Shown: positions 28,863-37,605 of the stretch, one piece after another
How the letters are laid out: each line of letters opens with the position of its first letter
Numbering within the stretch: position 1 is the first letter of the stretch
Source: Flavobacteriaceae bacterium
Lineage (GTDB): Bacteria > Bacteroidota > Bacteroidia > Flavobacteriales > Flavobacteriaceae
Assembly (NCBI GenBank): GCA_004762155.1
Contig: SIHP01000001.1
Location: forward strand, 124,001-188,000
DNA: 64,000 bases
Direction: 5' to 3'
Program-made: the position numbers and the translations under genes
Notes under the pieces: generated by a model
What the model was told of the DNA's origin: nothing
Databases searched by the model: none
The model's input: only the letters and a program-made list of their open reading frames with translations

Positions 28863-30134
28863 ATGAAAAAATTGAACAAATTTTTATTAAGTGCTTCATT
28901 AACGACACTTTTAATCACTTCTTGTCAGAATGAAAGTACTTCTGTAGACGTTGTTGAACCAGTTGCAGAAGCAACAGCTAGTGAAGGAAACATTATTCCT
29001 GGACAATACATTGTTGTTTTCAAAGACTCTGAAGTAACTCCTACATCAAAGATTCTTTCTAAATCGGCATTTACAGATAGAGAAACTAAGGCTAAGTCAG
29101 TTAGAGATCTATCTGAAGTTTCTATTTCTAAAATGAATTCAATCTTAGCTAAAAATACGCTAGAAGAATCAAAGGTTTTAAACTATTACACTACCGAAAT
29201 TTCTGGAATTACAATTAAATTAAGTGATGAAGAATTTCAAGCATTTTCTAAAGATTCTAATATAGAAATTATTGAACATGATAGAATTATAGAAATTCCA
29301 AATGTTGAAGTTGAAAAAACTACAACTAGCGAAACTGCACAAAAAATGATGGCGCAAACAACTCCTTGTGGAATTTCTAATGCAGGTGGTGCTGCAAACG
29401 GAGCTTCAAAAGATCAATGGATTTGGATTATTGATACTGGTATTGATTTAGATCATCCAGATCTTAATGTTGTTACCAACACTACTTATGCAAAATCTTT
29501 TGTTGGCGGAACTGCTAACGATTGTAACGGACATGGAACACATGTTGCTGGAACAGCTGCAGCAATTAACAATAGTATTGGTGTTGTAGGTGTATCTGCT
29601 GGCGCAAGTGTTGTACCCGTAAGAGTATTTGGTTGTAGTGGTGGAACTAGTACTTCTACAATACTTTCTGGTATTAATCATGTAGGTGCTTATGATATTG
29701 CTGGTGATGTAGTTAACCTAAGCTTAGGTGGTTACTTTGGATCTGGATGTTCAAGTAGTTCTTCTTACCGTAGTGCTTTATTAGCTTTATCTAATTCTGG
29801 AACTTATGTTGCTATTGCTGCTGGTAATAGTAGTGCTAATACTGCTAATTATGATCCTGGTTGTATTAACGGGACTAATATTTACACAGTTGCTTCTATG
29901 ACTTGTAACGGAGGATTTTCTTCTTTCTCTAACTACAATATGAATCCAATTGATGTTATTGCTACTGGAAGTAGTGTATACAGTACTTATTTAAATGGTG
30001 GATATGCAACATTAAGTGGTACTTCTATGGCTTCTCCTCACGTTGCAGGAATAATGCATGCTAGAGGAAGCGGACCTAGTAGTTCTGGTTCTGTATCTTT
30101 TGGAGGAGAAAATTATCCAATTGCTGTAAGATAA
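28863..30134 (+). CDS. S8 family serine peptidase (proteinase K-like) lipoprotein
   Basis: 423 residues. A lipoprotein signal ends in LLITSC. An I9-type propeptide follows (IPGQYIVVFKDSEV to IEIIEHDRIIE; about 45-145), then the catalytic domain with Asp in WIIDTGIDLDHPDL, His in NGHGTHVAGTAAA and Ser in LSGTSMASPHVAG. The oxyanion Asn is in AAGNSSA. Spacing fits the proteinase K branch. It has no C-terminal sorting domain, so it is probably displayed by its lipid anchor or released after propeptide processing. A terminator follows. Confidence 0.95.
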   Translation: MKKLNKFLLSASLTTLLITSCQNESTSVDVVEPVAEATASEGNIIPGQYIVVFKDSEVTPTSKILSKSAFTDRETKAKSVRDLSEVSISKMNSILAKNTLEESKVLNYYTTEISGITIKLSDEEFQAFSKDSNIEIIEHDRIIEIPNVEVEKTTTSETAQKMMAQTTPCGISNAGGAANGASKDQWIWIIDTGIDLDHPDLNVVTNTTYAKSFVGGTANDCNGHGTHVAGTAAAINNSIGVVGVSAGASVVPVRVFGCSGGTSTSTILSGINHVGAYDIAGDVVNLSLGGYFGSGCSSSSSYRSALLALSNSGTYVAIAAGNSSANTANYDPGCINGTNIYTVASMTCNGGFSSFSNYNMNPIDVIATGSSVYSTYLNGGYATLSGTSMASPHVAGIMHARGSGPSSSGSVSFGGENYPIAVR

Positions 30135-30155
30135 TAAAAGACAATTAACTAAACT

Positions 30156-30190
30156 TAAAAACCACTTGTTATATAACAAGTGGTTTTTTT
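30156..30190. terminator. Bidirectional terminator after the subtilase
   Basis: AAAACCACTTGTTAT and ATAACAAGTGGTTTT form a long perfect stem with almost no loop, with T-runs on both outer sides. It lies between convergent genes. Confidence 0.92.
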
Positions 30191-30191
30191 A

Positions 30192-30707
30192 TTATATTTT
30201 TATACTTCGTTTCTCTTTATAATACTCTTTATCTGCAATGTATATTGTTTTAGAAACTGTAGCAAAAACTATAGTTGCTTCTTTATTCGTTATATTAATC
30301 TCTTTGTTTAAATCTATTTCTCTTTTAGCGATAACATCTTGTTTTATTTGTGCTATTTCTTCTGGAGTTAAAACAAAATCTACATATGCATTTTCGCGCA
30401 CTGGTTTTTTAAATTTTATAGATGCACTTTTGTCCCAAACAACATATTGATCTCCCAAGATTTGTAATAATTGAATCATAAAAATAGGATCTGTAGCAGA
30501 AAACAAACTTCCACCAAAAACTGAACCTACATAATTTTTGTTCTTATAACTAATTGGAATTTTTATTTTTACAACAAACAAATTATCTGTTACCGAAATA
30601 ATTCTACCAGTAGAACGACGATACATTGGAGATAAGTTAAAACCGTATTTATAAATAGTACTCTTTTTAAAGAGTTTTTCTAGTAATTTTGTTAGTGTTG
30701 CGTACAT
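30192..30707 (-). CDS. DUF4442 hot-dog fold protein, thioesterase-like
   Basis: 171 residues. The pattern LSPMYRRSTGRIISVTDNLFVVKIKIP followed by NYVGSVFGGSLFSATDPIFM is that of DUF4442, related to PaaI/YiiD-type hot-dog thioesterases. The Asp in SATDPIF matches the usual catalytic region. The acyl substrate is unknown. It follows a lipoprotein gene by 6 bp on the same strand. Confidence 0.82.
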   Translation of the reverse strand: MYATLTKLLEKLFKKSTIYKYGFNLSPMYRRSTGRIISVTDNLFVVKIKIPISYKNKNYVGSVFGGSLFSATDPIFMIQLLQILGDQYVVWDKSASIKFKKPVRENAYVDFVLTPEEIAQIKQDVIAKREIDLNKEINITNKEATIVFATVSKTIYIADKEYYKEKRSIKI

Positions 30708-30713
30708 TTAGTT

Positions 30714-31310
30714 TCAATTTAATTTTCCTCTTAATTTTAATGCTTTATATATTTCAGGGTAATCTATTGAAAGTTCAATTTCATACAAAGCTGGATCTGG
30801 TCTTAATATAAAATCTTCAATTAAAATATAGTTAGTATGATTATTTGCATAAGATGATAAGGAAATAGTACAAAAGTATCCTGTTAATTTAGGAGTGCCG
30901 TCAACTGTTATCACAAACTGTTTCCCATGTATTCTATCAACATTTAATTCTTTTATGCGTTGTTTGGCTTCTTTAGACAAAGAAAATGAATTGTTTTTTA
31001 AGTTAAAACTTATGATATCTTCATCTGAAACTATAGGTATAGCTTGCAAGTCTGACTCCTCAGCTTTAAATGGACCAGCAACTACCAAACTACCTCTACC
31101 CGTTGTATCTATTTTTACTATCTCCATATTAAATATACGAGTTGAATCAAGTCTTTTAATTTCTCCATCAGAGTAAAAATCGGCTAGTCTAACTCCAGCA
31201 GAAGACTCCAATCTTTTTCTAGTTAAATAAAACTCTACTCTTCCTTCAGAAGATTTTTTATTGCTAATACAAGAAGTAAAAATCAAAATTATTATAATCA
31301 ATCGTTTCAT
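30714..31310 (-). CDS. Hypothetical lipoprotein
   Basis: 198 residues. A short lipoprotein signal (MKRLIIIILIFTSC) precedes a soluble beta-rich domain. I do not recognise the family. The C-terminal half (YFCTISLSSYANNHTNYILIEDFIL) has no catalytic motif I can name. It is in a three-gene minus-strand unit with the DUF4442 gene and an acetyltransferase gene. Confidence 0.75.
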   Translation of the reverse strand: MKRLIIIILIFTSCISNKKSSEGRVEFYLTRKRLESSAGVRLADFYSDGEIKRLDSTRIFNMEIVKIDTTGRGSLVVAGPFKAEESDLQAIPIVSDEDIISFNLKNNSFSLSKEAKQRIKELNVDRIHGKQFVITVDGTPKLTGYFCTISLSSYANNHTNYILIEDFILRPDPALYEIELSIDYPEIYKALKLRGKLN

Positions 31311-31328
31311 ATTAATATTATTATACGA

Positions 31329-31826
31329 TTATAAAACCAATTCATATTTCGTTTCTGGCAAGCCAATATCTTCACTCACAAACTTTTTAACTACTGTAAA
31401 TTGGAACTTTTCTAAAATTTTAGCTGAAGCTATATTAACATCTACCACATAACCTATAATTTTTTTCATACCTATTTGTTTACAATAGTTTAGTAAACCT
31501 TCGCAAATTTCTGTTGCATATCCTTTTCCCCAATATTTTTCTAGAAAACGATACCCAATTTCATCATCTTTTCCGTCTTTTACAAGCGCTATAGTTCCTA
31601 CAAAAACAGCATCATTTTTTCTTTCAATGGCGTAAATCCAAAAATCGTTGTTTGTTTTGTTATACTTTAAAATTAAATCCTCAATTTCTTTTTCATGTTC
31701 TGATTTACTTTTAACATCTCCTGTTGCATACTGCATCACTTTTGGATTACTTTGCATCTCATGGAAGGCTTGTAAATCGTCTAAAGTGAGTTTTCTAACT
31801 ATCAGTCTTTCTGTTTCAAAAATCAT
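31329..31826 (-). CDS. GNAT family N-acetyltransferase (RimJ/RimL type)
   Basis: 165 residues. It starts with the typical FETERLIVRKLTLDDLQAFHEMQSNPKVMQY and has the acetyl-CoA segment EIGYRFLEKYWGKGYATEICEGLLNYC plus NIASAKILEKFQF. This is the RimJ/RimL-like branch that acetylates protein N-termini or small molecules. It is divergent from mtaB with a 39-bp gap. Confidence 0.9.
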   Translation of the reverse strand: MIFETERLIVRKLTLDDLQAFHEMQSNPKVMQYATGDVKSKSEHEKEIEDLILKYNKTNNDFWIYAIERKNDAVFVGTIALVKDGKDDEIGYRFLEKYWGKGYATEICEGLLNYCKQIGMKKIIGYVVDVNIASAKILEKFQFTVVKKFVSEDIGLPETKYELVL

Positions 31827-31837
31827 GAATAAAATTG

Positions 31838-31845
31838 TAATTTTG
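31838..31845 (+). promoter_or_regulatory. -7 box TAATTTTG of mtaB
   Basis: This is an exact TAnnTTTG match 20 bp before the mtaB ATG at 31866. Confidence 0.5.
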
Positions 31846-31865
31846 CCAATGCTAAATGTACAAGA

Positions 31866-33200
31866 ATGAATGCAGATAAAAAAGTAGCTTTTTACACCTT
31901 AGGTTGTAAATTAAATTTTTCTGAAACCTCCACAATTGCTAGAAACTTTGTTAGCGAAGGTTTTGAGCGTGTTGAGTTTGAAGAAAAAGCAGATGTGTAT
32001 GTAATTAATACCTGTTCCGTAACAGAAAATGCTGATAAACGTTTTAAATCTATTGTAAAATCGGCTTTAAAACAAAACGATGAAGCTTTTGTTATTGGTG
32101 TGGGTTGTTATGCGCAATTAAAACCAGAAGAATTAGCAAATGTAGATGGTGTTGATTTGGTGTTAGGTGCTACTGAAAAATTTAATGTTACGAGTTACAT
32201 CAACGATTTAACTAAAAACGATATTGGAGAAGTACATTCTTGTGAAATTGAAGAAGCCGATTTTTATGTGGGCTCCTACTCTATTGGAGACAGAACTCGT
32301 GCCTTTTTAAAAGTACAAGATGGTTGCGATTATAAATGTACCTATTGTACAATTCCGTTAGCACGTGGAATTTCTAGAAGTGATACTTTAGAGAATGTAT
32401 TAAAAAATGCCAAAGAAATTTCTGAACGTGGCATTAAAGAAATTGTACTTACTGGTGTTAATATTGGTGATTATGGTAAAGGTGAATTTGGAAACAAAAA
32501 ACACGAACATACCTTTTTAGAATTGGTTAAAGAGTTAGATACGGTAGACGGAATTCATCGTTTACGAATTTCTTCTATTGAACCAAATCTTTTAAAAGAT
32601 GAAACAATTGATTTTGTATCAAAATCGGACTCTTTTGTTCCGCATTTTCATATTCCTCTGCAATCTGGTAGCGACGAATTATTAAAATTGATGAAACGCC
32701 GTTATTTAACCAAAACCTATACAAACAGAGTTACACAAATTAAAACTGTAATGCCAAATGCATGTATTGGTGTAGATGTTATTGTTGGTTTTCCTGGTGA
32801 AACAGATGAATTATTTTTAGAAACGTATAATTATTTAAACGAAATGAATATTTCGTACTTACATGTTTTTACCTATTCGGAAAGAGCAAATACAGAAGCT
32901 GCAACAATGGAAAGTGTTGTTCCTAAAAAAGTACGTGCTAAAAGAAGCAAAATGTTGCGTGGCTTATCTGTAAAAAAGCGTAGAGCTTTTTATGAAAGTC
33001 AAATAGGCAATACATTAACTGTTTTGTTTGAAAGTGAAAACAAAGAAGGTTATATTCACGGATTTACAGAAAACTATGTAAAAGTAAAAACACCTTGGAA
33101 TCCTGAATTGGTAAACACACTTCATAAAGTTACCTTAACAACTATTGATGAAGACGGATTGGTACGTTTTGATTTTGTTAAAGCCGATGTTATTGCGTAA
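31866..33200 (+). CDS. mtaB: tRNA t6A37 methylthiotransferase MtaB
   Basis: 444 residues. A UPF0004 N-terminal domain carries the first cluster cysteines (TLGCKLN, NTCSVTE, GVGCYAQ). A radical SAM core with CDYKCTYCTIP (CxxxCxxC) follows, then a C-terminal TRAM domain (LTVLFESENKEGYIHGFTENYVKVKT). The enzyme adds a methylthio group to t6A at tRNA position 37. Starting at TLGCKLN and lacking the longer N-terminus of MiaB/RimO, it fits the MtaB branch. Confidence 0.94.
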   Translation: MNADKKVAFYTLGCKLNFSETSTIARNFVSEGFERVEFEEKADVYVINTCSVTENADKRFKSIVKSALKQNDEAFVIGVGCYAQLKPEELANVDGVDLVLGATEKFNVTSYINDLTKNDIGEVHSCEIEEADFYVGSYSIGDRTRAFLKVQDGCDYKCTYCTIPLARGISRSDTLENVLKNAKEISERGIKEIVLTGVNIGDYGKGEFGNKKHEHTFLELVKELDTVDGIHRLRISSIEPNLLKDETIDFVSKSDSFVPHFHIPLQSGSDELLKLMKRRYLTKTYTNRVTQIKTVMPNACIGVDVIVGFPGETDELFLETYNYLNEMNISYLHVFTYSERANTEAATMESVVPKKVRAKRSKMLRGLSVKKRRAFYESQIGNTLTVLFESENKEGYIHGFTENYVKVKTPWNPELVNTLHKVTLTTIDEDGLVRFDFVKADVIA

Positions 33201-33241
33201 ATTGGCATTAAAATCATTTTAAATAAAAAAAACATCGCTTT

Positions 33242-33970
33242 ATGAAATACTTGTATTTGTCTATTTTTTTACTAGCATTAAATTGTAGTACTCCAAAAAA
33301 GGAATTAGAAAAAACAGAAGAAACAAAAACAGAAGTTATCGAGATAAAAGAAGAGCCTAAAGTTAAAGAACTTATTGTTGTTTTAAAAAATATAGCTGCT
33401 TCAGAAGATGCTAAATCATTAATAACCAATAGTGGTTTACAATGGAGTGAAGTTGTTTATGATAAAAATAGTACTCAAATAGCAGTCATAAAAGTACCAG
33501 AAGATAAAAGTGATTTTTGGTTAGAAAGATTAAACAAGTCTGGTGAATTTAAAACTGTAACAAACAACACAAAAGAAACCTTAACTGAATTAATAAAAAA
33601 AGCAGAAACAACATTTTTAAGCTTCCGTAAAACGCAATGTCTTGGAGACTGTCCTATTTATGATGTAAACATTGATGAAGATGGAAACGTAGTATACAAA
33701 GGATTAAAATTTGTTACTGAAATTGGAGAAAAAAAGTTTAAGTTAACTGAAGAAGAATTAACTTCTTTAAAGGAAAAATTAGGTAAGAATAATTTTTCTG
33801 AATACCAACAATCGTATGACGATCCTAAAATAATGGATTTACCTAGTACATTTATTACTTATAAAGGAAAACAAGTTCAAATAAGATTATGGAAAGGAAT
33901 TCCTAAAGAATTAATTGATGTACATGAATATGTTGAAGGTATTTTATTGGATAAAAAGTTTTTTCAATAA
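33242..33970 (+). CDS. DUF6438 lipoprotein
   Basis: 242 residues. A lipoprotein signal (MKYLYLSIFLLALNCS) is followed by a Lys/Glu-rich linker and a C-terminal domain with FRKTQCLGDCPIYDVNIDEDGNVVYKG, the Cys-containing signature I associate with DUF6438. The two Cys may pair in the envelope. Its function is unknown. It is 41 bp after mtaB and 2 bp before the hydrolase gene. Confidence 0.8.
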   Translation: MKYLYLSIFLLALNCSTPKKELEKTEETKTEVIEIKEEPKVKELIVVLKNIAASEDAKSLITNSGLQWSEVVYDKNSTQIAVIKVPEDKSDFWLERLNKSGEFKTVTNNTKETLTELIKKAETTFLSFRKTQCLGDCPIYDVNIDEDGNVVYKGLKFVTEIGEKKFKLTEEELTSLKEKLGKNNFSEYQQSYDDPKIMDLPSTFITYKGKQVQIRLWKGIPKELIDVHEYVEGILLDKKFFQ

Positions 33971-33972
33971 TT

Positions 33973-34632
33973 ATGGAAAAAACTCATATCTATTTTGTAC
34001 CCGGTTTGGCTGCAAATAAGAGTATATTTGAGTATGTTTCTTTACCTCAAGAACATTTTGAACTGCATTTTTTAGAGTGGATAATACCACTATCAATAGA
34101 AGAGTCTATTGAAGATTATGCAAAAAGAATGTGTGAGCCTATTGTACATGAAAATCCAATTTTAGTTGGTGTTTCATTTGGTGGTATTATGGTACAAGAA
34201 ATGAGCAAACTTATAAACCCCAAAAAGGTTATTATAATTTCTAGTATTAAAAATAGAGATGAATTACCAAATAGGTTAAAACTTGCTCAAAAAACGAAAG
34301 CTTATAAATTATTTCCGACAAAGGTTATACAGAATATAGAAAATTATGATGCATACTTTTTTAATGATTTTTTAAAAAAGCGTTCAGAACTATACAAAAC
34401 TTATTTATCTGTAAGAGATTCTAAATATTTGGAATGGGCAATACATAATGTCTTAAATTGGGAACAAAAAACAAGCCTAGATAATATCATACATATTCAT
34501 GGCAATAAAGATGAAGTATTCCCTTTTAAACACATAAATAACGCCATAGAAGTAAATAATGGTACGCATATAATGATTTTAGATAAAGCTAAAACAATTT
34601 CTAGTATTCTTAAAGAAAAATGCTTAACTTAA
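33973..34632 (+). CDS. Alpha/beta hydrolase fold protein
   Basis: 219 residues. YFVPGLAANKSIFEYV forms the oxyanion region, VGVSFGGIMVQEM carries the nucleophile elbow (GxSxG), and IHGNKDEVFPF and GTHIMI supply the likely Asp and His. It is a small cytosolic hydrolase of unknown substrate. It sits in the mtaB-DUF6438-hydrolase-transglycosylase series. Confidence 0.85.
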   Translation: MEKTHIYFVPGLAANKSIFEYVSLPQEHFELHFLEWIIPLSIEESIEDYAKRMCEPIVHENPILVGVSFGGIMVQEMSKLINPKKVIIISSIKNRDELPNRLKLAQKTKAYKLFPTKVIQNIENYDAYFFNDFLKKRSELYKTYLSVRDSKYLEWAIHNVLNWEQKTSLDNIIHIHGNKDEVFPFKHINNAIEVNNGTHIMILDKAKTISSILKEKCLT

Positions 34633-34658
34633 ACATTCACTAAAACCCTTAAAAATAC

Positions 34659-35600
34659 ATGCATAAATCAATTCGTTTTTTATCTATTATCAGTCTTTTT
34701 ATGTTAGCGTTTTTTTTACTTAACGTAACTAAAAAAAATGAAGCTAATGAGTCCAAAATAGTAACACTATTAGATTCTATTAAAAAAAATGTAAGTAAAT
34801 CTTACGAAATAAAGGCATTAAAGCTTCCTTCTCATATGGAATTAGCTGGAGAGCGTGTTCCTTTAGAAAAAGCAGATATTAGAGAGCGAATGGATAGAGA
34901 GTTGTTGGTAAATACTTATTGGCAATCTAATGGTTTGTTATTAATTAAAAGAGCCAATAAATTTTTCCCAATTATAGAGCCTTTGCTTGCAGAAAACGGT
35001 TTGCCTGATGATTTTAAATATTTAGCACTTGCAGAAAGCGGTTTGATGAATGTTAAATCTCATGCAGGAGCTGCTGGTTTTTGGCAGTTTATGAGAACTA
35101 CAGCTAGAGAATATGGTTTAGAAGTTAATAAAAATGTTGACGAACGTTATAATATTGAAAAAGCCACCAAAATGGCTGCTAAATATTTAAAAAACTCTAA
35201 AGAAAAATTTGGATCTTGGACCTTGGCTGCCGCTGGTTACAATGCTGGAAATGCTAGAATAAACAAACGTTTAAAAGAACAAAAAGCAACTGATTATTAC
35301 GATTTGTTATTAAATATTGAAACGTCTCGTTATGTGTTTAGAATTTTAGCATTAAAAGAAGTAATCTCAAATCCTGAAAAATATGGATTTATTTTTGATG
35401 CAGATGACTTATACGAACCGATAGCAACCTATAACATAGAAATTACAAAACCTATTGCTAATATTGCTGATTTTGCCAAAGAAAACAAGGTTACTTATAA
35501 AGAACTAAAGTTAGTTAATCCGTGGTTGCGTGAAACTAAACTGAATAATGTAAGTGGTAAAAAATATATCATTAAAATACCTGTAAATCAAAGAAAATAA
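34659..35600 (+). CDS. Lytic transglycosylase (SLT domain, MltD-like)
   Basis: 313 residues. A signal anchor (SIRFLSIISLFMLAFFLLNV) is followed by the SLT domain, with catalytic Glu in LALAESGLMN and AGAAGFWQFMRTTAREYGL, then AAGYNAGNARINKRL. The last 45 residues (IANIADFAKENKVTYKELKLVNPWL) look like a LysM-like peptidoglycan-binding domain. The enzyme cleaves glycan strands to 1,6-anhydro products in the periplasm. A terminator follows. Confidence 0.93.
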   Translation: MHKSIRFLSIISLFMLAFFLLNVTKKNEANESKIVTLLDSIKKNVSKSYEIKALKLPSHMELAGERVPLEKADIRERMDRELLVNTYWQSNGLLLIKRANKFFPIIEPLLAENGLPDDFKYLALAESGLMNVKSHAGAAGFWQFMRTTAREYGLEVNKNVDERYNIEKATKMAAKYLKNSKEKFGSWTLAAAGYNAGNARINKRLKEQKATDYYDLLLNIETSRYVFRILALKEVISNPEKYGFIFDADDLYEPIATYNIEITKPIANIADFAKENKVTYKELKLVNPWLRETKLNNVSGKKYIIKIPVNQRK

Positions 35601-35619
35601 TTTTCAACAAAAAATAAAA

Positions 35620-35655
35620 TAAACCACTTTGAAATTCATTTTAAAGTGGTTTTTG
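35620..35655 (+). terminator. Rho-independent terminator after the transglycosylase
   Basis: AAACCACTTT and AAAGTGGTTT form a 10-bp stem around an AT-rich loop, followed by a T-run. Confidence 0.88.
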
Positions 35656-35683
35656 TATTTAAGCACTTACTTATAATCAAACT

Positions 35684-36484
35684 ATGAAAAACATTACAAT
35701 CTCTGATTTATTTGTCTATCCAATAAAATCTTCCAAAGGCATCAATATACAAAGTAGTACTATTTTAAAAACAGGTTTTGAGTTTGACAGACACTTTGCT
35801 ATAATAAACGCACAAAACAATATAATTACTGCAAGAGAAAATGCTAATTTATTAACAATAACTTCTGAAATAGATCATCAACAACTAACATTATCTCATC
35901 CTGATCATGAAACCATAACTATTAATTTAACAGAGATTATTACTTCACCTATTGAAGTAACTATATTTAAAAATGATACTGTAGGAAAACTACTACATAA
36001 CAAAGCTAACAAATGGTTTTCTAATATTCTTAAAGAACCTTGCCAACTGATAAAAATTGACATTCAAAAGCTGAGAAAGATAAAAGACGATGCTAATGAA
36101 AATAAAATTGCTTTTACAGATGCTTTTCCAATACACATTGTAACCACAGCTTCTATAAACGATTTAAATAATAAATTAGAAACACCGATTAACGATAATA
36201 GATTCAGACCTAATATCATTATTTCTGGAACAAATGCATATGAAGAAGAAAATTGGAAAACTGTTTTTATTGGTGATTGCGAATTTGACGTAATTACACC
36301 TACAGAAAGATGTTCTTTAATTACTATAAATCCGTTTTCTTTAGAAAAAGACAAACAACAAGAACCCTTAAGAACATTAGCCAAAAATAAAGGAGATTCT
36401 AAAAAAGTAAAATTTGGTATTTATTTAATACCAAAAAACTCTGGAACAATTTATAAAACAGATACTGTTAAAGTATTATTCTAA
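35684..36484 (+). CDS. MOSC domain-containing protein
   Basis: 266 residues. An N-terminal beta-barrel-like domain (ISDLFVYPIKSSKGINI...GFEFDRHFAIIN) precedes the MOSC domain, with FRPNIIISG, WKTVFIGDCEFDVITPTERCSLITINP and the conserved Cys that binds molybdenum cofactor in this family. It resembles YcbX/mARC-like proteins that reduce N-hydroxylated compounds, but no ferredoxin domain is fused. It overlaps YwbE by 9 bp at the 3' ends. Confidence 0.9.
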   Translation: MKNITISDLFVYPIKSSKGINIQSSTILKTGFEFDRHFAIINAQNNIITARENANLLTITSEIDHQQLTLSHPDHETITINLTEIITSPIEVTIFKNDTVGKLLHNKANKWFSNILKEPCQLIKIDIQKLRKIKDDANENKIAFTDAFPIHIVTTASINDLNNKLETPINDNRFRPNIIISGTNAYEEENWKTVFIGDCEFDVITPTERCSLITINPFSLEKDKQQEPLRTLAKNKGDSKKVKFGIYLIPKNSGTIYKTDTVKVLF

Positions 36485-36673
36485 AATATTTTTAACTCGC
36501 CCAACAATTCCTGATTCTAATTGCACTTTAATTCCGTGCGGATGATTTGGTGATTTTGTTAAAAGTCTTCCCACAATACCTTGAGTTAATTCACCTGTTC
36601 TTTGATGATTTTTTTGAACAACTTCAACTTTTGCTCCTATTTGAACATCTTTTCTATTTCTTCCGTCTTTCAT
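36476..36673 (-). CDS. ywbE: YwbE family protein (DUF2196)
   Basis: 65 residues, full length for the family. The conserved sequence GAKVEVVQKNHQRTGELTQGIVGRLLT...HPHGIKVQLESGIVGRVK is diagnostic. The family is widespread and of unknown function. It is convergent with the MOSC gene and lies downstream of the tRNA terminator. Confidence 0.9.
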   Translation of the reverse strand: MKDGRNRKDVQIGAKVEVVQKNHQRTGELTQGIVGRLLTKSPNHPHGIKVQLESGIVGRVKNILE

Positions 36674-36716
36674 TTTAAAAACTTTATAACAAATTAATAT
36701 AGCTAATTTATAAAAC

Positions 36717-36746
36717 CTAAAAAGCCTTCGTATAAATACGAAGGCT
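36717..36746 (-). terminator. Terminator downstream of tRNA-His
   Basis: AGCCTTCGTA and TACGAAGGCT form a 10-bp perfect stem around TAAA. On the minus strand it is followed by a T-run, ten bases beyond the tRNA 3' end. Confidence 0.88.
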
Positions 36747-36756
36747 CTTAATTAAG

Positions 36757-36830
36757 GGTGAAAGACGGGATTCGAACCCGCGACCCTCGGTACCACAAAC
36801 CGATGCTCTAACCAACTGAGCTACAATCAC
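36757..36830 (-). tRNA. tRNA-His (anticodon GTG) with two U-U mismatches in the acceptor stem
   Basis: The minus strand reads GTGATTG-TAGCTCAGTTGG..., with a D arm, an anticodon arm TCGGT-TTGTGGT-ACCGA (anticodon GTG) and a T arm GCGGG-TTCGAAT-CCCGT. The upstream base is G (36831) and position 73 is C, as required for the tRNA-His G-1:C73 pair. CCA is not encoded. In the acceptor stem GTGATTG faces CTTTCAC: pairs 1-4 and 7 are good but 5-68 and 6-67 are U-U. The gene otherwise looks functional. Confidence 0.92.
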
Positions 36831-36888
36831 CATTTGCAACTTGCGGGTGCAAATATATAACTTATTTACAATTCAACAAAATAAAAAT

Positions 36889-37605
36889 TTAAATTATTTT
36901 ACTTAAATTTTCAATTGCAACGTAACGTTCTGAGGTAAAACCTTCTGCGAATTCAACATTTATTAACCTTCCTAAGTCTCTTGCTCTATATTCAACACTA
37001 TCCGTAAAATTCTTGCTTGTTATTGGTGTTTCAGGCTCGTTACTTTTAGGATCATAAAACTGAGATGAATATGCCATAACTGAAGAGATCTTTTTATCCA
37101 TAAAACCAGAAACATCAACTACAAAATCGGGCTCAATATTTTTCCATTGAATATAATGATGTACTTGTTTTGGTCTCCATTTTTCTTGTTTCATACCATC
37201 AAGTTCTGTTTCTATTTTTAGTAATCCACTTAAAAAACAAGCATCAGAAACCAATTTACTTCCTTTTGGATGATCTATATGGCGATCATCAATAGCATTA
37301 CACAACACAATCTCTGGTTGATACTTTCGTATCATTTTTATAACTTCTAATTGATGTTCTTTATCATTTATAAAAAAACCATCCGCAAAACCTAAATTTT
37401 CTCGAACAGAAGCTCCTAATATTTCTTTTGCTTTTGCAGCTTCTTTAAAACGTAATGTTGCAGAACCTCTTGTTCCTAACTCTCCTTGCGTTAAATCTAC
37501 AATACCTACTTTTTTTCCTAAAGAAATCTCTTTAGCTACAGTTGCTCCACAACCTAATTCTACATCATCTGGATGTGCTCCAAATGCTAATATATCTAGT
37601 TTCAT
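36889..37605 (-). CDS. bshB1: Bacillithiol biosynthesis deacetylase BshB1
   Basis: 238 residues. The motif FGAHPDDVELGCGATVAKEI supplies the zinc ligands and catalytic Asp of the LmbE-like fold; DDRHIDHPKGSKL supplies the distal His. TQGELGTRGS and the length match BshB1, which deacetylates GlcNAc-malate to GlcN-malate in bacillithiol synthesis. This implies that the organism uses bacillithiol. It abuts the upstream lipoprotein gene with no gap. Confidence 0.93.
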   Translation of the reverse strand: MKLDILAFGAHPDDVELGCGATVAKEISLGKKVGIVDLTQGELGTRGSATLRFKEAAKAKEILGASVRENLGFADGFFINDKEHQLEVIKMIRKYQPEIVLCNAIDDRHIDHPKGSKLVSDACFLSGLLKIETELDGMKQEKWRPKQVHHYIQWKNIEPDFVVDVSGFMDKKISSVMAYSSQFYDPKSNEPETPITSKNFTDSVEYRARDLGRLINVEFAEGFTSERYVAIENLSKII

